Shown piece after piece: positions 1 to 11,874 of a stretch of 64,000 bases of DNA (positions are counted from its first letter, which is position 1; every line of letters starts with the position of its first letter). A program made the position numbers and the translations under genes. The DNA comes from Zeugodacus cucurbitae (Eukaryota; Arthropoda; Insecta; Diptera; Tephritidae): assembly GCF_028554725.1 (NCBI RefSeq), contig NC_071672.1:5114501-5178500 (forward strand), in the 5' to 3' direction. The notes under the pieces are model-generated. The model saw only the letters and a program-made list of their open reading frames with translations, made no database searches and had not been told where the DNA came from.

Positions 1-264
1 TTTCTTGTCTTGTCTTGTCTTGTCATGTCTTGTCTTGTCTTGTCTTGTCTTGTCTTGTCTTCTCTTGTCTTGTCTTGTCTTGTCTTGTCTTGTCTTGTCT
101 TGTCTTGTCTTGCCTTGTCTTGTCTTGTCTTGTCTTGTCTTGTCTTGTCTTGTCTTGTCTTGTCTTGTCTTGTCTTGTCTTGTCTTGTCTTGTCTTGTCT
201 TGTCTTGTCTTGTCTTGTCTTGTCTTGTCTTGTCTTGTCTTGTCTTGTCATGTCATGTCATGTC
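1..264 (+). repeat. Partial first-family HOR unit, pre-A array
   Basis: A nearly pure TGTCT array with TCTCT at 61 and TGCCT at 111, closed by three TGTCA pentamers just before the A cassette. The same TCTCT/TGCCT pair precedes other A cassettes, either 50 bp apart (5031/5081, 8736/8786) or 10 bp apart (11731/11741, 20806/20816). It is therefore the tail of a unit that starts outside the window. Confidence 0.8.
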
Positions 265-320
265 GTATGCGGTGTTGTTTTGTCTTGCCTTGTTTTGTCA
301 TGTCTTATCTTGTCTTGATT
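261..320 (+). repeat. A cassette, GTATGCGGTGTTG type (first of 7)
   Basis: Ordered variants: TGTCA runs, GTATGCGGTGTTG, TTGCCTTG, TTTTGTCATG, TATCT, TTGATTTG. The GTATGC lies at 265, 4315, 5225, 8915, 11875, 20955 and 27345. The related A' type (GTATGTGG...TCTCGATTT) lies at 625, 805, 5640, 9325, 12245, 21320 and 27710. The cassettes are restricted to the first family and serve here as unit boundaries. Confidence 0.88.
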
Positions 321-1315
321 TGTCTTGTCTTGTCTTGTCTTGTCTTGTCTTGTCTTGTCTTGTCTTGCCATGTCATGTCTTGTCTTGTCTTGTCTTGTCT
401 TGTCTTGTCTTGTCTTTTCTTGTCTTGTCATGTCTTATCTTGTCTTGTCTTGTCTTGTCTTGTCTTGTCTTTTCTTGTCTTGTCTTGTCTTGTCTTGTCA
501 TGTCATGTCATGTCTTTTCTTGTCTTGTCTTGTCTTGTCTTGTCTTGTCTTGTCTTGTCTTGTCTTGTCTTGTCTTGTCTTGTCTTGTCTTGTCTTGTCT
601 TGTCTTGTCATGTCATGTCATGTCGTATGTGGTGTTGTTTTGTCTTGTCTTGTTTTGTCATGTCTTATCTTGTCTCGATTTGTCTTGTCTTGTCTTGTCA
701 TGTCATGTCATGTCTTTTCTTGTCTTGTCTTGTCTTGTCTTGTCTTGTCTTGTCTTGTCTTGTCTTGTCTTGTCTTGTCTTGTCTTGTCATGTCATGTCA
801 TGTCGTATGTGGTGTTGTTTTGTCTTGTCTTGTTTTGTCATGTCTTATCTTGTCTCGATTTGTCTTGTCTTGTCTTGTCTTGTCTTGTCTTGTCTTGTCT
901 TGTCTTGTCTTGTCTTGTCATGTCATGTCTTGTCTTGTCTTGTCTTGTCTTGTCTTGTCTTGTCTTTTCTTGTCGTGTCTTGTCTTGTCTTGTCTTGTCT
1001 TGTTTTGTCTTGTCTTGTCTTTTCATGTCTTGTCTTGTCTTGTCTTGTCTTGTCTTGTCTTGTCTTGTTTTGTCTTGTCATGTCTTGTCTTGTCTTGTTT
1101 TGTCTTGTCTTGTCTTGTGTTGTCTTGTCTTGTCTTGTCTTGTCTTGTCTTGTCTTGTCTTGTCTTGTCTTGTCTTGTCTTGTCTTGTCTTGTCTTCTTT
1201 TGTTTTGTCTTGTTTTGTCTTGTCATGTCTTGTCTTGTCTTGTCTTGTCTTGTCATGTCATGTCATGTCTTTTCTTGTCTTGTCTTGTCTTGTCTTGTCC
1301 TGTTCTGTCTTGTCT

Positions 1316-1345
1316 TGTAATGTCATGTCATGTCATGTCATGTGT
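1316..1345 (+). repeat. C block with TGTAA pentamer (first of 7)
   Basis: CCTGTTCTG, then TGTAA, then several TGTCA. Copies begin at 1316, 6176, 9851, 12986, 18916, 21936 and 28326. It supplies the in-frame TAA that closes several + strand open frames. In some copies (for example 12986, 21936 and 28326) the following TGTTCTG is replaced by TTTCT words, a second subtype. Confidence 0.83.
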
Positions 1346-2920
1346 TGTTCTGTCTTGTCTTGTCTTGTTTTGTCTTGTCTTGTCTTGTCTTGTCTTGTCT
1401 TGTCTTGTCTTGTCTTGTCTTGTCTTGTCTTGTCTTGTCTTGTCTTGTCTTGCGTTGTCTTGTCCTGTCTTGTCTTGTCTTGTCTTGTCTTGTCTTGTCT
1501 TCTTTTGTTTTGTCTTGTCATGTCTTGTCTTGTCTTGTCATGTCATGGCATGTCGTATGTTGTGTTGTTTTGTCTTGTCTTGTTTTGCTTTGTCTTGTCA
1601 TGTCTTGTCTTGTCTTGTTTTGTCTTGTCTTGTCTTGTCTTGTGTTGTCTTGTCTTGTCTTTTCTTTTCTTGTCTTGTCTTATCTTGTCATGCCATGTCA
1701 TGTCGTATGTTGTGTTGTGTTGTTTTGTCTTGTCTTGTTTTGTCTTGTCGTGTCTTATCTTGTCTTGTCTTGTCTTGCCTTGTCTTGTGTTGTCTTGTCT
1801 TGTCTTGTCTTGTCTTGTCTTGTCTTGTCTTGCCTTGTCTTGTCTTGTCTTGTCTTGTCTTGTCTTGTCTTGTCTTGTTTTGTCTTGTCTTGTCTTGTCA
1901 TGTCATGTCATGTCGTATGTTGTGTTGTTTTGTCTTGTCTTGTTTTGTCTTGTCATGTCTTGTGTTGTCTTGTCCTGTCTTGTCTTGTCTTGTCTTGTTT
2001 TGTCTTGTCGTGTCTTATCTTGTCTTGTCTTGTCTTGCCTTGTCTTGTGTTGTCTTGTCTTGTCTTGTCTTGTCTTGTCTTGTCTTGTCTTGCCTTGTCT
2101 TGTCTTGTCTTGTCTTGTCTTGTCTTGTCTTGTCTTGTTTTGTCTTGTCTTGTCTTGTCATGTCATGTCATGTCGTATGTTGTCTTGTCTTGTCTTGTCT
2201 TGTCTTGTCTTGTCTTGTCTTGTCTTGTGTTGTCTTGTCCTGTCTTGTCTTGTCTTGTCTTGTTTTGTCTTGTCTTGTCTTCTTTTGTTTTGTCTTGTTT
2301 TGTCTTGTCATGTCTTGTCTTGTCTTGTCATGTCATGGCATGTCATGTCTTGTCTTGTCTTTTCTTTTCTTGTCTTGTCTTGTCTTGTCATGTCTTGTCT
2401 TGTCTTGTCTTTTCTTTTCTTGTCTTGTCTTGTCTTGTCATGTCTTGTCTTGTCTTGTCTTGTCTTGTCTTGTCTTGTCTTGTCTTGTCTTGTCTTGTCT
2501 TGTCTTGTCTTGTCTTGTCTTGTCTTTTCTTGTCTTGTCTTGTCTTATCTTGTCTTGTCTTGTCTTGCCTTGTCTTGTGTTGTCTTGTCTTGTCTTGTCT
2601 TGTCTTGTCTTGTCTTGTCTTGCCTTGTCTTGTCTTGTCTTGTCTTGTCTTGTCTTGTCTTGTCTTGTCTTGTCTTGCCTTGTCTTGTCTTGTCTTGTCT
2701 TGTCTTGTCTTGTGTTGTCTTGTCCTGTCTTGTCATGTCTTGTCTTGTCTTGTCTTGTCTTGTCTTGTCTTGTCTTGTCTTGTCTTGTCTTGTCTTGTCT
2801 TGTCTTGTCTTGTCTTGTCTTGTCTTGTCTTGTCTTGTCTTGTCTTGTCTTGTCTTGTCTTGTCTTGTCTTGTCTTGTCTTGTCTTGTCCCGTTCTGTCT
2901 TGTCTTGTCATGTCATGTCA

Positions 2921-2930
2921 TGACATGTCA
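2921..2930. repeat. B cassette with inverted pentamer, TGACATGTCA (first of 14)
   Basis: After CCCGTTCTG and a few TGTCA comes TGACA, the reverse complement of TGTCA, creating overlapping 14-bp palindromes around TCATGA and ACATGT. The inverted pentamer lies at 2921, 3551, 7121, 10821, 13961, 14711, 19891, 22906, 23651, 26281, 29296, 30041, 36415 and 37155. It supplies the TGA that ends many + strand open frames. It is absent right of 37.2 kb. Confidence 0.9.
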
Positions 2931-3420
2931 TGTCTTGTCTTGTCTTTTCTTTTCTTGTCTTGTCTTGTCTTGTCATGTCTTGTCTTGTCTTGTCTTTTCT
3001 TTTCTTGTCTTGTCTTGTCTTGTCATGTCTTGTCTTGTCTTGTCTTGTCTTGTCTTGTCTTGTCTTGTCTTGTCTTGTCTTGTCTTGTCTTGTCTTGTCT
3101 TTTCTTGTCTTGTCTTGTCTTATCTTGTTTTGTCTTGTCTTGTCTTGTCATGTCATGTCATGTCGTATGTTGTGTTGTTTTGTCTTGTCTTGTTTTGTCT
3201 TGTCATGTCTTATCTTGTCTTGTCTTGTCTTGTCTTGTCTTGTCTTGTCTTGTCTTGTCTTGTCTTGTCTTGTCTTGTGTTGTCTTGTCCTGCCTTGTCT
3301 TGTCTTGTCTTGTTTTGTCTTGTCTTGTCTTCTTTTGTTTTGTCTTGTTTTGTCTTGTCATGTCTTGTCTTGTCTTGTCATGTCATGGCATGTCGTATGT
3401 TGTGTTGTTTTGTCTTGTCT

Positions 3421-3430
3421 TCAATTGTTT
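3421..3430 (+). repeat. F motif TCAATTGTTT (first of 10)
   Basis: A rare two-change pentamer (TCAAT) found at 3421, 7006, 10696, 14581, 19761, 23511, 26151, 29901 and 37015, always 115-140 bp before a B inverted pentamer. The spacing varies only by whole pentamers. One isolated copy at 59532 lies in the third family. Confidence 0.88.
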
Positions 3431-3845
3431 TGTCTTGTCATGTCTTGTCTTGTCTTGTCTTGTCTTGTCTTGTCTTGTCTTGTCTTGTCTTGTCTTGTCT
3501 TGTCCCGTTCTGTCTTGTCCCGTTCTGTCTTGTCTTGTCATGTCATGTCATGACATGTCATGTCTTGTCTTGTCTTTTCTTTTCTTGTCTTGTCTTGTCT
3601 TGTCATGTCTTGTCTTGTCTTGTCTTGTCTTGTCTTGTCTTGTCTTGTCTTGTCTTGTCTTGTCTTTTCTTGTCTTGTCTTGTCTTGTCTTGTCTTGTCT
3701 TGTCTTGTCTTGTCTTGTCTTGTCTTGTCTTGTCTTGTCTTGTCTTGTCTTGTCTTGTCTTGTCTTGTCTTTTCATGTCTTGTCTTGTCTTGGCTTGTCT
3801 TGTCTTGTCTTGTCTTGTCTTGTTTTGTCTTGTCATGTCTTATCT

Positions 3846-4230
3846 TGTCTTGTCTTGTCTTGTCTTGTCTTGTCTTGTCTTGTCTTGTCTTGTCTTGTCT
3901 TGTCTTGTCTTGTCTTGTCTTGTCTTGTCTTGTCTTGTCTTGTCTTGTCTTGTCTTGTCTTGTCTTGTCTTGTCTTGTCTTGTCTTGTCTTGTCTTGTCT
4001 TGTCTTGTCTTGTCTTGTCTTGTCTTGTCTTGTCTTGTCTTGTCTTGTCTTGTCTTGTCTTGTCTTGTCTTGTCTTGTCTTGTCTTGTCTTGTCTTGTCT
4101 TGTCTTGTCTTGTCTTGTCTTGTCTTGTCTTGTCTTGTCTTGTCTTGTCTTGTCTTGTCTTGTCTTGTCTTGTCTTGTCTTGTCTTGTCTTGTCTTGTCT
4201 TGTCTTGTCTTGTCTTGTCTTGTCTTGTCT
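3846..4230 (+). repeat. Pure TGTCT array, 77 copies
   Basis: This is 385 bp of uninterrupted TGTCT between a TATCT pentamer and a run of TGTCA pentamers, the longest pure run I found. Counterparts at 23916-24285, 30306-30675 and 37415-37784 have 74 copies each, so the run length drifts by whole pentamers between otherwise matching copies. Confidence 0.93.
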
Positions 4231-4263
4231 TGTCATGTCATGTCATGTCATGTCATGTCATAT

Positions 4264-4294
<31 letters not shown>

Positions 4295-4314
4295 TTGTCA
4301 TGTCATGTCATGTC

Positions 4315-5224
4315 GTATGCGGTGTTGTTTTGTCTTGCCTTGTTTTGTCATGTCTTATCTTGTCTTGATTTGTCTTGTCTTGTCTTGTCTTGTCTTGTCT
4401 TGTCTTGTCTTGTCTTGTGTTGTCTTGTCTTGTCTTTTCTTTTCTTGTCTTGTCTTGTCTTGTCATGCCATGTCATGTCGTATGTTGTGTTGTGTTGTTT
4501 TGTCTTGTCTTGTTTTGTCTTGTCGTGTCTTATCTTGTCTTGTCTTGTCTTGCCTTGTCTTGTGTTGTCTTGTCTTGTCTTGTCTTGTCTTGTCTTGTCT
4601 TGTCTTGCCTTGTCTTGTCTTGTCTTGTCTTGTCTTGTCTTGTCTTGTCTTGTTTTGTCTTGTCTTGTCTTGTCATGTCATGTCATGTCGTATGTTGTGT
4701 TGTTTTGTCTTGTCTTGTTTTGTCTTGTCATGTCTTATCTTGTCTTGTCTTGTCTTGTCTTGTCTTGTCTTGTCTTGTCTTGTGTTGTCTTGTCCTGTCT
4801 TGTCTTGTCTTGTCTTGTTTTGTCTTGTCTTGTCTTCTTTTGTTTTGTCTTGTTTTGTCTTGTCATGTCTTGTCTTGTCTTGTCATGTCATGGCATGTCA
4901 TGTCTTGTCTTGTCTTTTCTTTTCTTGTCTTGTCTTGTCTTGTCATGTCTTGTCTTGTCTTGTCTTTTCTTTTCTTGTCTTGTCTTGTCTTGTCATGTCT
5001 TGTCTTGTCTTGTCTTGTCTTGTCTTGTCTTCTCTTGTCTTGTCTTGTCTTGTCTTGTCTTGTCTTGTCTTGTCTTGTCTTGCCTTGTCTTGTCTTGTCT
5101 TGTCTTGTCTTGTCTTGTCTTGTCTTGTCTTGTCTTGTCTTGTCTTGTCTTGTCTTGTCTTGTCTTGTCTTGTCTTGTCTTGTCTTGTCTTGTCTTGTCT
5201 TGTCTTGTCATGTCATGTCATGTC
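4315..5224 (+). repeat. Truncated first-family HOR unit (910 bp)
   Basis: Begins with an A cassette at 4315 and reaches the next A at 5225. It lacks the A', C, F and B cassettes of full units. It keeps the GTATGTTGTG block, the CATGG-containing block near 4890 and the TCTCT/TGCCT pre-A array (5031/5081). This is best read as a product of unequal exchange that removed about three quarters of a unit. Confidence 0.75.
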
Positions 5225-8200
5225 GTATGCGGTGTTGTTTTGTCTTGCCTTGTTTTGTCATGTCTTATCTTGTCTTATCTTGTCTTGATTTGTCTTGTCT
5301 TGTCTTGTCTTGTCTTGTCTTGTCTTGTCTTGTCTTGTCTTGCCATGTCATGTCTTGTCTTGTCTTGTCTTGTCTTGTCTTGTCTTGTCTTTTCTTGTCT
5401 TGTCATGTCTTATCTTGTCTTGTCTTGTCTTGTCTTGTCTTGTCTTTTCTTGTCTTGTCTTGTCTTGTCTTGTCATGTCATGTCATGTCTTGTCTTGTCT
5501 TGTCTTGTCTTGTCTTGTCTTGTCTTGTCTTGTCTTGTCTTGTCTTGTCTTGTCTTGTCTTGTCTTGTCTTGTCTTGTCTTGTCTTGTCTTGTCTTGTCT
5601 TGTCTTGTCTTGTCTTGTCTTGTCATGTCATGTCATGTCGTATGTGGTGTTGTTTTGTCTTGTCTTGTTTTGTCATGTCTTATCTTGTCTCGATTTGTCT
5701 TGTCTTGTCTTGTCTTGTCTTGTCTTGTCTTGTCTTGTCTTGTCTTGTCTTGTCTTGTCATGTCATGTCTTGTCTTGTCTTGTCTTGTCTTATCTTGTCT
5801 TGTCTTTTCTTGTCGTGTCTTGTCTTGTCTTGTCTTGTCTTGTTTTGTCTTGTCTTGTCTTTTCATGTCTTGTCTTGTCTTGTCTTGTCTTGTCTTGTCT
5901 TGTCTTGTTTTGTCTTGTCATGTCTTGTCTTGTCTTGTTTTGTCTTGTCTTGTCTTGTGTTGTCTTGTCTTGTCTTGTCTTGTCTTGTCTTGTCTTGTCT
6001 TGTCTTGTCTTGTCTTGTCTTGTCTTGTCTTGTCTTGTCTTGTCTTGTCTTGTCTTCTTTTGTTTTGTCTTGTTTTGTCTTGTCATGTCTTGTCTTGTCT
6101 TGTCTTGTCTTGTCATGTCATGTCATGTCTTTTCTTGTCTTGTCTTGTCTTGTCTTGTCCTGTTCTGTCTTGTCTTGTAATGTCATGTCATGTCATGTCA
6201 TGTGTTGTTCTGTCTTGTCTTGTCTTGTTTTGTCTTGTTTTGTCTTGTCTTGTCTTGTCTTGTCTTGTCTTGTCTTGTGTTGTCTTGTCTTGTCTTGCGT
6301 TGTCTTGTCCTGTCTTGTCTTGTCTTGTCTTGTCTTGTCTTGTCTTCTTTTGTTTTGTCTTGTTTTGTCTTGTCATGTCTTGTCTTGTCTTGTCATGTCA
6401 TGGCATGTCGTATGTTGTGTTGTTTTGTCTTGTCTTGTTTTGCTTTGTCTTGTCATGTCTTGTCTTGTCTTGTCTTGTTTTGTCTTGTCTTGTCTTGTGT
6501 TGTCTTGTCTTGTCTTTTCTTTTCTTGTCTTGTCTTGTCTTGTCATGCCATGTCATGTCGTATGTTGTGTTGTTTTGTCTTGTCTTGTTTTGTCTTGTCA
6601 TGTCTTATCTTGTCTTGTCTTATCTTGTCTTGTCTTGTCTTGCCTTGTCTTGTGTTGTCTTGTCTTGTTTTGTCTTGTCTTGTCTTGTCTTGTCTTGCCT
6701 TGTCTTGTCTTGTCTTGTCTTGTCTTGTCTTGTCTTGTCTTGTCTTGTTTTGTCTTGTCTTGTCTTGTCATGTCATGTCATGTCGTATGTTGTGTTGTTT
6801 TGTCTTGTTTTGTCTTGTCATGTCTTATCTTGTCTTGTCTTGTCTTGTCTTGTCTTGTCTTGTCTTGTGTTGTCTTGTCCTGTCTTGTCTTGTCTTGTTT
6901 TGTCTTGTCTTGTCTTCTTTTGTTTTGTCTTGTTTTGTCTTGTCATGTCTTGTCTTGTCTTGTCATATCATGGCATGTCGTATGTTGTGTTGTTTTGTCT
7001 TGTCTTCAATTGTTTTGTCTTGTCATGTCTTGTCTTGTCTTGTCTTGTCTTGTCTTGTCTTGTCTTGTCTTGTCCCGTTCTGTCTTGTCCCGTTCTGTCT
7101 TGTCTTGTCATGTCATGTCATGACATGTCATGTCTTGTCTTGTCTTTTCTTTTCTTGTCTTGTCTTGTCTTGTCATGTCTTGTCTTGTCTTGTCTTGTCT
7201 TGTCTTGTCTTGTCTTGTCTTGTCTTGTCTTGTCTTGTCTTTTCTTGTCTTGTCTTGTCTTGTCTTGTCTTGTCTTGTCTTGTCTTGTCTTGTTTTGTCT
7301 TGTCTTGTCTTTTCATGTCTTGTCTTGTCTTGGCTTGTCTTGTCTTGTCTTGTCTTGTCTTGTTTTGTCTTGTCATGTCTTATCTTGTCTTGTCTTGTCT
7401 TGTCTTGTCTTGTCTTGTCTTGTCTTGTGTTGTCTTGTCTTGTCTTTTCTTTTCTTGTCTTGTCTTGTCATGCCATGTCATGTCGTATGTTGTGTTGTGT
7501 TGTTTTGTCTTGTCTTGTTTTGTCTTGTCGTGTCTTATCTTGTCTTGTCTTGTCTTGCCTTGTCTTGTGTTGTCTTGTCTTGTCTTGTCTTGTCTTGTCT
7601 TGTCTTGTCTTGCCTTGTCTTGTCTTGTCTTGTCTTGTCTTGTCTTGTCTTGTCTTGTCTTGTTTTGTCTTGTCTTGTCTTGTCATGTCATGTCATGTCG
7701 TATGTTGTGTTGTTTTGTCTTGTCTTGTTTTGTCTTGTCATGTCTTATCTTGTCTTGTCTTGTCTTGTCTTGTCTTGTCTTGTCTTGTCTTGTGTTGTCT
7801 TGTCCTGTCTTGTCTTGTCTTGTCTTGTTTTGTCTTGTCTTGTCTTCTTTTGTTTTGTCTTGTCATGTCTTGTCTTGTCTTGTCATGTCATGGCATGTCA
7901 TGTCTTGTCTTGTCTTTTCTTTTCTTGTCTTGTCTTGTCTTGTCATGTCTTGTCTTGTCTTGTCTTTTCTTTTCTTGTCTTGTCTTGTCTTGTCATGTCT
8001 TGTCTTGTCTTGTCTGGTCTTGTCTTGTCTTCTCTTGTCTTGCCTTGTCTTGTCTTGTCTTGTCTTGTCTTGTCTTGTCTTGTCTTGTCTTGTCTTGTCT
8101 TGTCTTGTCTTGTCTTGTCTTGTCTTGTCTTGTCTTGTCTTGTCTTGTCTTGTCTTGTCTTGTCTTGTCATGCCATGTCATGTCGTATGTTGTGTTGTGT

Positions 8201-8914
8201 TGTTTTGTCTTGTCTTGTTTTGTCTTGTCGTGTCTTATCTTGTCTTGTCTTGTCTTGCCTTGTCTTGTGTTGTCTTGTCTTGTCTTGTCTTGTCTTGTCT
8301 TGTCTTGTCTTGCCTTGTCTTGTCTTGTCTTGTCTTGTCTTGTCTTGTCTTGTCTTGTTTTGTCTTGTCTTGTCTTGTCATGTCATGTCATGTCGTATGT
8401 TGTGTTGTTTTGTCTTGTCTTGTTTTGTCTTGTCATGTCTTATCTTGTCTTGTCTTGTCTTGTCTTGTCTTGTCTTGTCTTGTCTTGTGTTGTCTTGTCC
8501 TGTCTTGTCTTGTCTTGTCTTGTTTTGTCTTGTCTTGTCTTCTTTTGTTTTGTCTTGTTTTGTCTTGTCATGTCTTGTCTTGTCTTGTCATGTCATGGCA
8601 TGTCATGTCTTGTCTTGTCTTTTCTTTTCTTGTCTTGTCTTGTCTTGTCATGTCTTGTCTTGTCTTGTCTTTTCTTTTCTTGTCTTGTCTTGTCTTGTCA
8701 TGTCTTGTCTTGTCTTGTCTTGTCTTGTCTTGTCTTCTCTTGTCTTGTCTTGTCTTGTCTTGTCTTGTCTTGTCTTGTCTTGTCTTGCCTTGTCTTGTCT
8801 TGTCTTGTCTTGTCTTGTCTTGTCTTGTCTTGTCTTGTCTTGTCTTGTCTTGTCTTGTCTTGTCTTGTCTTGTCTTGTCTTGTCTTGTCTTGTCTTGTCA
8901 TGTCATGTCATGTC
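5225..8914 (+). repeat. First-family HOR unit 2 (3,690 bp)
   Basis: Landmarks: A at 5225, A' at 5640, C (TGTAATGTCA) at 6176, F (TCAATTG) at 7006, inverted pentamer B at 7121, pre-A array with TCTCT at 8736 and TGCCT at 8786. Only one B cassette is present, unlike unit 1. Much of it matches the following unit at offsets of 3,675-3,700 bp, the small offset changes being multiples of five. Confidence 0.85.
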
Positions 8915-11874
8915 GTATGCGGTGTTGTTTTGTCTTGCCTTGTTTTGTCATGTCTTATCTTGTCTTATCTTGTCTTGATTTGTCTTGTCTTGTCTTGTCT
9001 TGTCTTGTCTTGTCTTGTCTTGTCTTGTCTTGCCATGTCATGTCTTGTCTTGTCTTGTCTTGTCTTGTCTTGTCTTGTCTTTTCTTGTCTTGTCATGTCT
9101 TATCTTGTCTTGTCTTGTCTTGTCTTGTCTTGTCTTTTCTTGTCTTGTCTTGTCTTGTCTTGTCATGTCATGTCATGTCTTGTCTTGTCTTGTCTTGTCT
9201 TGTCTTGTCTTGTCTTGTCTTGTCTTGTCTTGTCTTGTCTTGTCTTGTCTTGTCTTGTCTTGTCTTGTCTTGTCTTGTCTTGTCTTGTCTTGTCTTGTCT
9301 TGTCTTGTCATGTCATGTCATGTCGTATGTGGTGTTGTTTTGTCTTGTCTTGTTTTGTCATGTCTTATCTTGTCTCGATTTGTCTTGTCTTGTCTTGTCT
9401 TGTCTTGTCTTGTCTTGTCTTGTCTTGTCTTGTCTTGTCTTGTCATGTCATGTCTTGTCTTGTCTTGTCTTGTCTTATCTTGTCTTGTCTTTTCTTGTCG
9501 TGTCTTGTCTTGTCTTGTCTTGTCTTGTTTTGTCTTGTCTTGTCTTTTCATGTCTTGTCTTGTCTTGTCTTGTCTTGTCTTGTCTTGTCTTGTTTTGTCT
9601 TGTCACGTCTTGTCTTGTCTTGTTTTGTCTTGTCTTGTCTTGTGTTGTCTTGTCTTGTCTTGTCTTGTCTTGTCTTGTCTTGTCTTGTCTTGTCTTGTCT
9701 TGTCTTGTCTTGTCTTGTCTTGTCTTGTCTTCTTTTGTTTTGTCTTGTTTTGTCTTGTCATGTCTTGTCTTGTCTTGTCTTGTCTTGTCATGTCATGTCA
9801 TGTCTTTTCTTGTCTTGTCTTGTCTTGTCTTGTCCTGTTCTGTCTTGTCTTGTAATGTCATGTCATGTCATGTCATGTGTTGTTCTGTCTTGACTTGTCT
9901 TGTTTTGTCTTGTTTTGTCTTGTCTTGTCTTGTCTTGTCTTGTCTTGTCTTGTCTTGTCTTGTCTTGTCTTGCGTTGTCTTGTCCTGTCTTGTCTTGTCT
10001 TGTCTTGTCTTGTCTTGTCTTCTTTTGTTTTGTCTTGTTTTGTCTTGTCATGTCTTGTCTTGTCTTGTCATGTCATGGCATGTCGTATGTTGTGTTGTTT
10101 TGTCTTGTCTTGTTTTGCTTTGTCTTGTCATGTCTTGTCTTGTCTTGTCTTGTTTTGTCTTGTCTTGTCTTGTGTTGTCTTGTCTTGTCTTTTCTTTTCT
10201 TGTCTTGTCTTGTCTTGTCATGCCATGTCATGTCGTATGTTGTGTTGTTTTGTCTTGTCTTGTTTTGTCTTGTCATGTCTTATCTTGTCTTGTCTTATCT
10301 TGTCTTGTCTTGTCTTGCCTTGTCTTGTGTTGTCTTGTCTTGTTTTGTCTTGTCTTGTCTTGTCTTGTCTTGCCTTGTCTTGTCTTGTCTTGTCTTGTCT
10401 TGTCTTGTCTTGTCTTGTCTTGTTTTGTCTTGTCTTGTCTTGTCATGTCATGTCATGTCGTATGTTGTGTTGTTTTGTCTTGTCTTGTTTTGTCTTGTCA
10501 TGTCTTATCTTGTCTTGTCTTGTCTTGTCTTGTCTTGTCTTGTCTTGTCTTGTCTTGTGTTGTCTTGTCCTGTCTTGTCTTGTCTTGTTTTGTCTTGTCT
10601 TGTCTTCTTTTGTTTTGTCTTGTTTTGTCTTGTCATGTCTTGTCTTGTCTTGTCATATCATGGCATGTCGTATGTTGTGTTGTTTTGTCTTGTCTTCAAT
10701 TGTTTTGTCTTGTCATGTCTTGTCTTGTCTTGTCTTGTCTTGTCTTGTCTTGTCTTGTCTTGTCTTGTCTTGTCCCGTTCTGTCTTGTCCCGTTCTGTCT
10801 TGTCTTGTCATGTCATGTCATGACATGTCATGTCTTGTCTTGTCTTTTCTTTTCTTGTCTTGTCTTGTCTTGTCATGTCTTGTCTTGTCTTGTCTTGTCT
10901 TGTCTTGTCTTGTCTTGTCTTGTCTTGTCTTGTCTTGTCTTTTCTTGTCTTGTCTTGTCTTGTCTTGTCTTGTCTTGTCTTGTCTTGTCTTGTTTTGTCT
11001 TGTCTTGTCTTTTCATGTCTTGTCTTGTCTTGGCTTGTCTTGTCTTGTCTTGTCTTGTCTTGTTTTGTCTTGTCATGTCTTATCTTGTCTTGTCTTGTCT
11101 TGTCTTGTCTTGTCTTGTCTTGTCTTGTGTTGTCTTGTCTTGTCTTTTCTTTTCTTGTCTTGTCTTGTCATGCCATGTCATGTCGTATGTTGTGTTGTGT
11201 TGTTTTGTCTTGTCTTGTTTTGTCTTGTCGTGTCTTATCTTGTCTTGTCTTGTCTTGCCTTGTCTTGTGTTGTCTTGTCTTGTCTTGTCTTGTCTTGTCT
11301 TGTCTTGTCTTGTCTTGCCTTGTCTTGTCTTGTCTTGTCTTGTCTTGTCTTGTCTTGTCTTGTTTTGTCTTGTCTTGTCTTGTCATGTCATGTCATGTCG
11401 TATGTTGTGTTGTTTTGTCTTGTCTTGTTTTGTCTTGTCATGTCTTATCTTGTCTTGTCTTGTCTTGTCTTGTCTTGTCTTGTCTTGTCTTGTGTTGTCT
11501 TGTCCTGTCTTGTCTTGTCTTGTCTTGTTTTGTCTTGTCTTGTCTTCTTTTGTTTTGTCTTGTCATGTCTTGTCTTGTCTTGTCATGTCATGGCATGTCA
11601 TGTCTTGTCTTGTCTTTTCTTTTCTTGTCTTGTCTTGTCTTGTCATGTCTTGTCTTGTCTTGTCTTTTCTTTTCTTGTCTTGTCTTGTCTTGTCATGTCT
11701 TGTCTTGTCTTGTCTTGTCTTGTCTTGTCTTCTCTTGTCTTGCCTTGTCTTGTCTTGTCTTGTCTTGTCTTGTCTTGTCTTGTCTTGTCTTGTCTTGTCT
11801 TGTCTTGTCTTGTCTTGTCTTGTCTTGTCTTGTCTTGTCTTGTCTTGTCTTGTCTTGTCATGTCATGTCATGTC
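8915..11874 (+). repeat. First-family HOR unit 3 (2,960 bp)
   Basis: Landmarks: A at 8915, A' at 9325, C at 9851, F at 10696, B inverted pentamer at 10821. It is 730 bp shorter than unit 2 because a stretch between B and the next A is missing; the order of the remaining cassettes is unchanged. Confidence 0.85.

Larger units (their letters stand above)
265..4314 (+). repeat. First-family HOR unit 1 (4,050 bp)
   Basis: Runs from one A cassette (GTATGCGGTGTTG at 265) to the next. Internal landmarks in order: A' cassettes at 625 and 805, C block with TAA at 1318-1320, B cassette with inverted pentamer TGACA at 2921, F motif TCAATTG at 3421, second B at 3551, and the longest pure TGTCT array in the window at 3846-4230. 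It is the longest of the A-to-A units in the left domain. The paired B cassettes (630 bp apart) recur, with 740-750 bp spacing, at 13961/14711, 22906/23651, 29296/30041 and 36415/37155. No gene is present. Confidence 0.85.

Noticed and set aside
3538..4236. Minus-strand open frames of R-Q-D-K-T repeats, resembling charged coiled-coil or disordered proteins
   Set aside because: The same repeat artefact on the other strand. They begin and end at TGTCA clusters, which read ATG or TGA in reverse, and their lengths simply follow the distances between those clusters.
15..5288. Very long + strand open frames (hundreds to more than 3,000 codons) of S-C-L-V-L repeats
   Set aside because: The pentamer has no stop in any frame, so long frames are automatic. 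All three frames give the same peptide, starts come from TGTCA words and stops only from rare words (TGACA, TGTAA, TTGATTT, TCTAG). There are no domains, no codon bias and no non-repeat sequence.
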